This document shows positions 1-6,829 of a stretch of 19,939 bases of DNA, piece by piece; the first letter of the stretch is position 1; each line of letters starts with the position of its first letter. The DNA is from CAYLOP01 sp964385305. GTDB taxonomy: Bacteria; Chloroflexota; Anaerolineae; Anaerolineales; E44-bin32. The stretch spans positions 1-19,939 of the forward strand of contig CAYLOP010000047.1 of assembly GCA_964385305.1 (NCBI GenBank), in the 5' to 3' direction. Position numbers and translations under genes: made by a program. The notes under the pieces were generated by a model. That model was not told the DNA's origin. It did not search any database and worked only from the letters and a program-made list of their open reading frames with translations.

Positions 1-2
1 GC

Positions 3-467
3 TCGATCGCTCCGGAGCAGGTCATGGACACCCCGCTTGAGCGGGTGACCGCAATGCTCGGGCATGTTTTCATCGCACCGCTTCAATTCGAGGAGGTTGG
101 CAACTACATCCCTCAGACCGCGCAATCGGTTCGTGAGTACCTTGACCGTCCATGGCATTCGCTATTCCGTGGATCAATTGGTGGCGGGCTGCTTCTCGCC
201 CTCACCCTCTTTGGTATTGCCATAGGGATCTACCACTTACGGAGTGACCACGGTGCGTGCCGCCGCAGGGCTCTAACACTTCTTCTTGCAGGGACACTGG
301 CACTAGCGGGGGGACTTCTTACCATGAATCCACTTTATTTCCAACGCTATTACATCCCCCTTATGCCTTTCGTCGCGCTATGGGCAGCTTATGGCATCGA
401 CCAATGGCTTCAAAAAGTAAAAGAGACTATCCCTGGTGATGATAGCCCCTCTCAAAGTTCCTCTTAA
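3..467 (+). CDS. C-terminal part of a polytopic membrane protein, glycosyltransferase family 39-like (5' truncated)
   Basis: The open frame runs in from the left edge without a stop, so the gene is cut off; the first ATG (24) has no ribosome binding site and is probably internal. About 150 residues remain. Three hydrophobic segments are visible (roughly residues 48-68, 82-98 and 104-122 counted from the ATG), followed by a short polar tail rich in Ser. The last helix, with an FQRYYIPLMPF-type motif, resembles the final membrane segment of lipid-linked-sugar glycosyltransferases (GT39/PMT/ArnT-like), which move sugars from polyprenyl carriers outside the membrane. The catalytic N-terminal loop is outside the window, so the family call is an inference from the tail only. 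Only 5 bp separate its stop from the stop of the convergent rpoD gene, leaving no room for a terminator between them. Confidence 0.55.
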   Translation, partial: SIAPEQVMDTPLERVTAMLGHVFIAPLQFEEVGNYIPQTAQSVREYLDRPWHSLFRGSIGGGLLLALTLFGIAIGIYHLRSDHGACRRRALTLLLAGTLALAGGLLTMNPLYFQRYYIPLMPFVALWAAYGIDQWLQKVKETIPGDDSPSQSSS

Positions 468-472
468 GAAAG

Positions 473-1756
473 TTACTCGCGCAGGTAATCAACCAATTTA
501 CGGCGATGACCAGGATGTCTCAAGCGACTCAGAGCCTGCGCTTCGATCTGGCGAACGCGCTCCCGGGTGACGCCCATCTTGCGGCCTACCTCTTCCAATG
601 TGTAACTCTGACCATCCAGCAAACCATAACGCAGCTGCAGGATACGCACTTCACGTGGTGGCAAGCTGTGTAGAACATCCCGCAAGTGTTCTTTGAGTAA
701 GTTCTGGGTGACGGCATCTGGGGGTGCAGGTGATTCTTCGTCTTCGATGAAGTCACCGAGCACCGAATCCTCTTCCTCGTCGGTTGGCGTTTCCAAGGAT
801 AGCGGACGTCGCGCAACCTGGATCATGTTCTCAACCTTCTTTGGGGTCACATCCAAGGCAATCGCTAACTCTTCCGTTGTGGGGTCGCGTCCGAGTTGCT
901 GCGTGAGTTGGTGCGAGATGCGCAGCAGTTTGTTAATCTGATCTCCCATATGAACAGGTACACGGATGGTACGCCCTTGATCTGCAATTGCCCGCGTAAC
1001 AGCCTGTCGGATCCACCAGGTCGCGTAGGTCGAAAACTTATGTCCCCGGCGATAATCAAATTTCTTTGCGGCCCGAATGAGCCCGATGTTGCCCTCCTGA
1101 ATTAAATCCAGAAAAGGAACCCCACGCCCCATATACTTCTTTGCAACGCTGATCACCAATCGCGAGTTTGCGGTGATCAGATGTTCGCGCGCCGCCCATC
1201 CATCTTCTACAGCGATTCGTAGCTCAGTGCGGCTCTTCTCCAAAATGACGCCTTGCGCCATCTTCTCACGCGCCATGCGTCCTCTCTCGATGCGTTTTGC
1301 GAGGCTTACTTCTTCCTCGGCCGTCAGCAGTGGGATCCTGCCAACTTCCTTGAGGTATAACCCCACGGTGTCATCTGTGTCTACCGCTGAAAGAAGGTTT
1401 TCTTCCTCTGAAGAATCTACCGGTCCATTTTGATCCGGCGCTTCTTCTTCCTGCTGGTCATCTGATGTTGCCGCATCCTCGACAAGTGGAATTCCAGCGC
1501 TGATGAGCGCTGCATAGGCGTCCTCCAACTCATCGATATCTCGTTCGACCTCGGGGAAGATCGTTAGAATATCGTCAATCGTGACATACCCGTGTTCCTT
1601 GCCTAACTCAATAAGCTTGGTAATACCGGGATGCTCTTCATCTACAGACAACACTTCTTCCGCCACGTAAGATTCCACCTTGGGTTTAACTTCACCAATG
1701 GTCTTGCCATTGGTATTTTCTCGAGTCTCTTTTTTGCTACTTGCTACTTTCGCCAT
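473..1756 (-). CDS. rpoD: RNA polymerase primary sigma factor RpoD/SigA
   Basis: Group 1 sigma-70 factor, the housekeeping subunit that directs core RNA polymerase to -10/-35 promoters. With the ATG at 1756 it has 427 residues. Domains in order: region 1.1 at about 42-95, an acidic linker, region 1.2 at about 128-160 (DTVGLYLKEVGRIPLL), region 2 at about 195-268 including the core-binding and -10 helix (STYATWWIRQAVTRAI), region 3 at about 273-343, and region 4 at about 353-423 with the -35 helix-turn-helix (VTRERVRQIEAQAL). Presence of regions 1.1 and 1.2 argues for the primary factor rather than an alternative one. It lacks the large non-conserved insert of proteobacterial RpoD. A GTG lies two codons upstream (1762), but GAGAG sits 5 nt before the ATG and abuts the GTG, so the ATG is preferred. 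A long non-coding stretch lies upstream. Confidence 0.95.
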   Translation of the reverse strand: MAKVASSKKETRENTNGKTIGEVKPKVESYVAEEVLSVDEEHPGITKLIELGKEHGYVTIDDILTIFPEVERDIDELEDAYAALISAGIPLVEDAATSDDQQEEEAPDQNGPVDSSEEENLLSAVDTDDTVGLYLKEVGRIPLLTAEEEVSLAKRIERGRMAREKMAQGVILEKSRTELRIAVEDGWAAREHLITANSRLVISVAKKYMGRGVPFLDLIQEGNIGLIRAAKKFDYRRGHKFSTYATWWIRQAVTRAIADQGRTIRVPVHMGDQINKLLRISHQLTQQLGRDPTTEELAIALDVTPKKVENMIQVARRPLSLETPTDEEEDSVLGDFIEDEESPAPPDAVTQNLLKEHLRDVLHSLPPREVRILQLRYGLLDGQSYTLEEVGRKMGVTRERVRQIEAQALSRLRHPGHRRKLVDYLRE

Positions 1757-1832
1757 TTCCACTCTCAGCTTACATCAAATCAGTAATGAAATCCAAATTT
1801 CGCTATTCTGATCACACTCGGCTTCATCCTCT

Positions 1833-1860
1833 TATATATACATAATACACTACCAGTAAA
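1833..1860 (-). promoter_or_regulatory. possible sigma-70 promoter for rpoD
   Basis: On the minus strand a TTTACT (1855-1860, 4 of 6 to TTGACA) lies 16 nt before TATATA (1833-1838). Transcription would begin near 1826, giving a leader of about 70 nt. The surrounding DNA is AT-rich, so chance matches are likely; TATTAT at 1842-1847 is another possible -10. Confidence 0.3.
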
Positions 1861-2100
1861 GTGTTAATATCACGCTAACAGACTTCGGCATCCCTACAAT
1901 ATATTGACGCTACAAGGCTACGCGATGAGGGGATTGAAAACCTGCCGCTAAATCGCCAGCAACTTCATGCCATTGACATCGGTCTTCGATACGAATCAAC
2001 CTAAACAATCTATCCAACGTTTCATCCAACAGTGGCAGCCGACTGAAAGGCATCCCAAGCTCCATCGAAGGGAAGCTCTCTCTACTCCTTATTAAATATA

Positions 2101-2304
2101 CCGGTGTATACGGCCTAGGTTCAGCCGGCTGCGTGGGGTGATGCCGCCTGGTTTGCTCTTGCTGCTTGACTTCGCAATTAGGTCAGCAGTTGGCCCGATC
2201 AAACGGGGTGGCGCCTTGAGCGAAGCTTCGCGCTTGCTGCCTTTGTCTTTAACCCACTAGGGAAATCACCTTAAGTTCGAATTCCCTTTCGTCTATGTGA
2301 TCAC
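2101..2304. other. hairpin-rich segment, possible structured RNA or decayed sequence
   Basis: Within about 200 nt lie a 10-bp palindrome CAGCCGGCTG (2122-2131), an 8-bp stem with one bulge (2162-2170 with 2182-2189), a CCCG/CGGG hairpin (2194-2207), a perfect 12-bp palindrome GCGAAGCTTCGC (2220-2231), an AGGGAA/TTCCCT stem (2259-2264 with 2282-2287) and the palindrome GTGATCAC (2297-2304). No RNase P, tmRNA, 6S or tRNA signature could be recognised on either strand. Whether it is transcribed is unknown. Confidence 0.25.
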
Positions 2305-3044
2305 CGAGGAGCAGGTGGCATAGAAAAAATAAATCTCACAGGATTGCCATGAGACACCAGTGTCCACTATACAAAAAAATAACCTGTGATGTCAAGACGC
2401 AATTTCCAGCATGTTTAATAAAGTCTTCTCTACAAATTTGAACCTACACAATTGTCCTCCCATGTTCCATTGAATGGCGTGAATTGATCTACGATCAATC
2501 AGACCAGTGGATGCTTCCACTGCTTATAAGCTGCGCCCTATGGTTGATTTCTCCAGCGGGTGAGTCGTTATTTCCACTTAACTGAAGATATGCAGCTCCC
2601 ACGCCGCTTGACAGTCTGCAAGCCACTCAGTAGAATTGCAAGTCTTGTTAAAGTATTCCTAATAAATAAGCTGGTCCTATTGTAAGGAACGCCTCGACCA
2701 AATCACTATTGCATCATTACCGGTTGGCTGATGAAGAGAGGCCTTCCAAACTGCAGGATACTTGCAGCTTTCATAATTTAGCTACACTTTTGTGTTCTTT
2801 TAATAGGCCGATCGAGAGATGGTCAGATGCATACCTGCGGTTTGAATGTATAAGGGTCAAACGAGCCACGCTAAACAACAACATTGCCTTGATGTACTTA
2901 CCGTGGGATCCGGTGGAGCTAGCATTTCAGCGAGCCCTCCCCCAACTTGGCACGTTGATCGTCAACCTTCATCCGAGTTTTAGACTTAGGATGTTTAAGC
3001 CTTAAACCGTGCGCTCTGTCACTACCTAAAAGAAGGGAACCCCT

Positions 3045-5306
3045 ATGAACGAGCTGAACGTAACGGAACAATCTATGCTCTGGGGCGTCGTCATTGTCGC
3101 GTTCCTAAGCCTACTCTACGCGCTCTGGCTTTGGCGAGACACCATGCGCAGAGACAAGGGCAATGAGAAGATGCAAGAAATTTGGCACGCGATCAAAGTC
3201 GGCGCTGAGAGCTACCTTAAACGCCAACTCCGTACGATCATTCTCGTGCTCGGTGCATTGATCGTGATTCTATTCCTTACCGTTTATATTGTCCCACCGT
3301 CGCGAGAAGCCATGGAGCGTTTTGGCAACAATGCTGTGATCTTCGTCGCCATTGGTCGCACGGCAGCGTTCATCATTGGTGCATCCTTCTCTACGATCGT
3401 AGGCCAACTAGGCATGCGAGTGGCGATTGAGGGCAACATCCGGGTCTGTACCGAAGCCGTGAAAGATAACTATAACGGCGCTCTCACGATCGCCTATCGA
3501 GCAGGAACGTTCACAGGCATGCTAACGGATGGCTTAGGGCTCTTGGGTGGCACAGCCATCTTTATGATCTTTGGCCGAGCCGCACCCGATGCACTCCTGG
3601 GCTTTGGCTTCGGTGGCACACTAGTTGCGCTCTTCATGAGAATCGGCGGCGGCATCTACACCAAGGCTGCTGACGTGGGCGCAGACCTGGTTGGGAAGGT
3701 CGAAGAAGGGCTTCCCGAGGATGACCCCCGAAACGCCGGTGTGATCGCAGATCTCGTGGGAGATAACGTAGGCGACTGCGCTGGCATGGCGGCCGACATC
3801 TTCGAATCCTACGAAGTGACGATCGTTTCAACCCTGATCCTTGGCTTAGTCCTACTGCACCTGACCGGCGATACCTTCTGGATTGTGTATCCCCTGGTGG
3901 TGCGGGCTATTGGCGTAATTTCATCCATTATCGGAACCTTCACCGTTCCCATCTGGGAAAACTTTCCAATCAAGTTCCTGCGAGCGAAAGATGCGGAAGA
4001 AGCCATGTTCCGCTCGTATGAGGTCTCAAGTATCAACACTGTGGTGTGGGCTTTCGTCTTCGCAATGGCATATGCCGGTGAGTGGAAGCTTGCGCTGTTG
4101 AACGCGGTAGGTGTGGGCCTTGCTGTCGCATTCAACCCTCTTTCCTCGCTCTTCACATCCTCTAAACACCGCCCGGTCCAGGAAGTTGTCGAATCTATGA
4201 AGACGGGTACCGCCACTACCGTTCTCTCAGGATTATCCCTTGGCATGGAGTCGAGTGTGTGGAGTGTTGTTGTGATCTGTATTGCGCTGGCCATAAGTTT
4301 CCTCATCTACCATGGCTCCCCACCAATATACGCGCTCTACGGCGTTGCAATGATCGGTATCGGCATGCTCTCGCACACTGGAAATAATGTCGCGATGGAT
4401 TCCTTCGGCCCAATTGCTGATAACGCCAACGGCATCGGTGAGATGGCTGGCGTTGGCGAGCGGGCATGGAAGATCCTGGCCGAACTAGATGCCGTCGGCA
4501 ACACGACCAAAGCGATCACCAAGCAAGTGGCCATTGCCTCTGCTGTTATTGCCGCGACTAGTCTATTCTTTTCCTATGTGACCGATATCGGCCTTGTCCA
4601 GGAGAGACTGGGGGTACCGGTGATCGACGCGATACGAGTATCCTCGCTCGACGGAGTCATCGGTTTCCTGATCGGCGGCGCGCTGCCTTTCCTCTTCTCA
4701 GCTTTTTCACTTAAGGCGGTTGCACGTGGTGCGAATCAAGTTGTCGATGAAGTGCGCCGTCAGTTCCGCATCCCTGGCGTCCTTGATCGAACTGTAGAAC
4801 CCGATTATGGCAAGGTTGTGAGCATTACGACTGCCGCCGCTCAGAAGGAGCTCGTCAGCCTTGTCGTCATCACCGTTACGCTGCCAATTTTGGTTGGTTT
4901 GATCTTCGGCGTCGAATCCCTGGGTGCATTCCTGGCAGGCGTTATCCTTACTGGACAACTCCTTGCTGTCTTCATGGCTATCTCAGGAGGCGCATTGGAC
5001 AACGCTAAGAAGTATATTGAGGATGGACATCTGGGAGGCAAGGGCTCGCCTGCCCACAGAGCTGGCGTCGAAGGAGACACGGTTGGCGATCCACTCAAAG
5101 ATACTGCTGGCCCTGCGCTTAACCCCATGATCAAGGTGGTGAACACACTCAGCCTCATCGCTGCGCCTCTGATCGTGAAATACCAGAACTCTCCGGGAGC
5201 CTGGGTGACCGTTATCATCCTGGCTGGTCTTCTGATCTGGGCAATCAGGCAGAGCAATAAAACCACCATTGAACTCGAACCCGAAGCTGTTCTTGCTTCC
5301 GATTGA
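3045..5306 (+). CDS. hppA: membrane-bound proton-translocating pyrophosphatase, K+-independent type
   Basis: Integral membrane pump that couples hydrolysis of pyrophosphate to ion transport across the cytoplasmic membrane. 753 residues, many hydrophobic helices, the usual size for the family. Active-site signatures are intact: DVGADLVGKVE at 210-220 followed by DDPRN, DNVGDCAGMAADIFES at 240-255, GPIADNANGIGEM near 455-467, and a C-terminal GDTVGDPLKDTAGPALN. The subtype-determining motif reads GNTTKAITK: lysine at 489 and threonine at 492, where K+-dependent enzymes have Ala and Gly. This marks the K+-independent, H+-pumping subfamily (family knowledge applied to visible residues). AAGG lies 8-9 nt before the ATG. 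It appears monocistronic, with a strong hairpin terminator 30 nt after the stop. It probably recovers energy from pyrophosphate made in biosynthesis. Confidence 0.96.
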   Translation: MNELNVTEQSMLWGVVIVAFLSLLYALWLWRDTMRRDKGNEKMQEIWHAIKVGAESYLKRQLRTIILVLGALIVILFLTVYIVPPSREAMERFGNNAVIFVAIGRTAAFIIGASFSTIVGQLGMRVAIEGNIRVCTEAVKDNYNGALTIAYRAGTFTGMLTDGLGLLGGTAIFMIFGRAAPDALLGFGFGGTLVALFMRIGGGIYTKAADVGADLVGKVEEGLPEDDPRNAGVIADLVGDNVGDCAGMAADIFESYEVTIVSTLILGLVLLHLTGDTFWIVYPLVVRAIGVISSIIGTFTVPIWENFPIKFLRAKDAEEAMFRSYEVSSINTVVWAFVFAMAYAGEWKLALLNAVGVGLAVAFNPLSSLFTSSKHRPVQEVVESMKTGTATTVLSGLSLGMESSVWSVVVICIALAISFLIYHGSPPIYALYGVAMIGIGMLSHTGNNVAMDSFGPIADNANGIGEMAGVGERAWKILAELDAVGNTTKAITKQVAIASAVIAATSLFFSYVTDIGLVQERLGVPVIDAIRVSSLDGVIGFLIGGALPFLFSAFSLKAVARGANQVVDEVRRQFRIPGVLDRTVEPDYGKVVSITTAAAQKELVSLVVITVTLPILVGLIFGVESLGAFLAGVILTGQLLAVFMAISGGALDNAKKYIEDGHLGGKGSPAHRAGVEGDTVGDPLKDTAGPALNPMIKVVNTLSLIAAPLIVKYQNSPGAWVTVIILAGLLIWAIRQSNKTTIELEPEAVLASD

Positions 5307-5335
5307 GTTGGCACTGCATTGATCCCCGTTCCTCA

Positions 5336-5371
5336 AAAAGGGCCCGACAATAATCGGACCCTTTTCCTTTT
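5336..5371 (+). terminator. rho-independent terminator after hppA
   Basis: AAAAGGG-C-CCGA (5336-5347) pairs with TCGG-A-CCCTTTT (5354-5365) around a CAATAA loop: 11 base pairs with one C/A mismatch, then a T-rich tail. The A-run on the left arm could also let it act on the minus strand. Confidence 0.85.
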
Positions 5372-5683
5372 GCCGGCACTTGGATCGAACGGAGACGTAA
5401 CGCATGGGATTAAAGGTCACGACTAAGTTGCTTTCATGGCGACAGTGATTGTTTTATGTATCTCTACTCGAGATCTATCTTCTCATGCAGCTTCTCTTTC
5501 AGCCAGGGACCCATGCCACTTTGGGTCCGCGTCATAGAATAATGGACAGACTTCCCGACATGATTGTTCAAGTCAGATTTTTAGGTATATTATGGCTACA
5601 ACATACCCTAACGGCGTGCAGAGCGTGTCCTTGTTGTGGTTTCCCCCACGCTATCCGCCGATAAGTATGTAGGAGTATGGAAA
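5372..5683. other. intergenic region upstream of the HDAC-family gene
   Basis: About 310 bp with no gene. It contains a 7-bp inverted repeat, GGACCCA (5507-5513) and TGGGTCC (5522-5528), without a T-tract, so it is not an obvious terminator; it could be an operator or a leader hairpin. A weak promoter candidate follows at 5564-5591. Nothing else stands out. Confidence 0.5.
5564..5591 (+). promoter_or_regulatory. weak promoter candidate for the HDAC-family gene
   Basis: TTGTTC (5564-5569, 3 of 6) lies 16 nt before TATATT (5586-5591, 5 of 6). It would give a leader of about 85 nt to the ATG at 5684. The -35 is poor, so confidence is low. Confidence 0.25.
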
Positions 5684-6712
5684 ATGTGTTCTCAAGACAT
5701 CGCCTATGCCATCCTCCCCTCACCAAACCATAATCTTCAGGGGCACCCGGAAAATGCCGGCCGTTTCGAGTACTTCGAGGAGCTGAAAAAGCTTCCCTTC
5801 TCAGACCGGCTAAGAGAGATTTCCATTCAAGAAGCGCCCCTTTCAACAATTACCTCGGTCCATCCTGCTGCCTATCTTGAGGCACTCGAACAGGCTGCAG
5901 CACAGGGTCCTGGTTTTGTGGATTACGGGGATACCTACGTTACGCCGGATTCCTACCGCGCGGCGCTTAATGCCGCAGGAGCTTCCATTCAAACAATCGA
6001 TGCCGTCGCCAAAGGAGAGGCGAAAAGCGGTTTTGCCATGGTCCGCCCACCTGGCCACCATGCTACCTTTACACGTGCGATGGGGTTCTGTCTTCTCAAC
6101 AACATCGCCATCGCTACGCGTCACACGCAGCAACTCGGTCACCAGCGGGTGATGATCGTGGACTTTGACGTGCATCACGGAAACGGCACGCAGGAAATCT
6201 TCCAAGAAGATCCCGATGTTTTCTACATCTCCACGCATCAAGCTGGGATTTACCCAGGCACCGGCCTACTAGGCGACGTCGGCAAGGATGCAGGGGAGGG
6301 ATCTGTAGTCAACATCCCTCTCCCTGCCCGTGCAGGGGATAACGCCTTCCAATCCATTTACGAGCTTGTGATCGCGCCCCTTGCGAATCGATTCTCGCCA
6401 CAATTCATCCTGGTCTCTGCCGGCTTTGACGCACACTGGAACGACCCGCTGGCCAATCTCCAACTCTCAACCAACGGGTTCTTCAGAATTGGTCAAGCAT
6501 TAAACGCTCTGGCAGATTCGGTTTGTCAGGGCCGCATTGTCTACTTCCTGGAAGGGGGCTATGATCCTATCGCATTGTCCGATAGCATTTTCGCAATCTT
6601 TTCTTCGCTCGCTGGAACACAACCCACACAGGACCGACGTGGAGAGGCACCCTTCCTGGAACCTGATATCTCGGATTTAATAAAGAACGTAAAACATATA
6701 CATGCGTTATAG
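5684..6712 (+). CDS. histone deacetylase-family amidohydrolase (AcuC / acetylpolyamine amidohydrolase-like)
   Basis: Zinc hydrolase of the arginase/deacetylase fold that removes acetyl groups from lysine or polyamine amines in the cytoplasm. 342 residues from the ATG at 5684, chosen because AGGAG lies 8 nt upstream; the frame extends to 5636 but without a ribosome binding site. Key residues are present: the RPPGHHAT motif with the tandem active-site histidines at 125-126, DFDVHHGNG with zinc ligands Asp162 and His164, the third ligand Asp249 in SAGFDAH, and the catalytic tyrosine 293 in LEGGYD. The EGGY form, rather than GGGGY, points to the class II/HdaH/APAH side of the family. Bacterial relatives include AcuC, which deacetylates acetyl-CoA synthetase. 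The true substrate cannot be read from sequence. A sirtuin and an AcuB-like protein lie within 8 kb. Confidence 0.93.
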   Translation: MCSQDIAYAILPSPNHNLQGHPENAGRFEYFEELKKLPFSDRLREISIQEAPLSTITSVHPAAYLEALEQAAAQGPGFVDYGDTYVTPDSYRAALNAAGASIQTIDAVAKGEAKSGFAMVRPPGHHATFTRAMGFCLLNNIAIATRHTQQLGHQRVMIVDFDVHHGNGTQEIFQEDPDVFYISTHQAGIYPGTGLLGDVGKDAGEGSVVNIPLPARAGDNAFQSIYELVIAPLANRFSPQFILVSAGFDAHWNDPLANLQLSTNGFFRIGQALNALADSVCQGRIVYFLEGGYDPIALSDSIFAIFSSLAGTQPTQDRRGEAPFLEPDISDLIKNVKHIHAL

Positions 6713-6829
6713 CAAAAATACCGCCCACCAGTGTTAGAATTGTGAAAGAGAAGTGGGGAATATCGTTAGCAACGCCACAGCGCTTGCGCAATACGTTCAA
6801 CTAAGGCATACTTTTAATGAGGTGCCTCT

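Larger units (their letters stand above)
1763..3044. other. long gene-poor region between rpoD and hppA
   Basis: About 1.28 kb without a convincing gene. The only open frame of note (2709-3005, 98 codons) starts with TTG, has no ribosome binding site and resembles no family I recognise; I treat it as chance. Base composition looks more AT-rich than the flanking genes. The part from 2100 to 2310 holds several hairpins in a row and is listed separately. The rest shows no repeat or gene remnant that I can support. It must contain the promoters of both rpoD (minus) and hppA (plus). Confidence 0.6.

Noticed and set aside
1924..1941. GATGAGGGGATTGAAAAC resembles the 3' half of a type I CRISPR repeat (GGGATTGAAAC).
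   Set aside because: Only one copy is present, with no regularly spaced repeats around it and no cas genes in the window.
2259..2287. Sequence around AAGTTCGAATTCCC looked like a tRNA or tmRNA T-arm.
   Set aside because: The flanking bases do not form the 5-bp T stem, and no acceptor, anticodon or tag-coding parts are found nearby.
2336..2389. 7-bp inverted repeat TCACAGG ... CCTGTGA about 40 nt apart, considered as ends of a small mobile element.
   Set aside because: The arms are short, there is no target-site duplication that I can see, and nothing between them resembles element sequence.
2709..3005. 98-codon open frame upstream of hppA.
   Set aside because: TTG start, no ribosome binding site, no recognisable domain and composition like the surrounding non-coding DNA.
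3809..5420. Long minus-strand open frames opposite hppA.
   Set aside because: Shadows of a well-conserved gene; no family resemblance in their translations.
5507..5528. Inverted repeat GGACCCA/TGGGTCC considered as a T-box or riboswitch element.
   Set aside because: No T-box consensus (AGGGTGGNACCGCG) or other riboswitch core, and the downstream gene is not of a class usually controlled that way.
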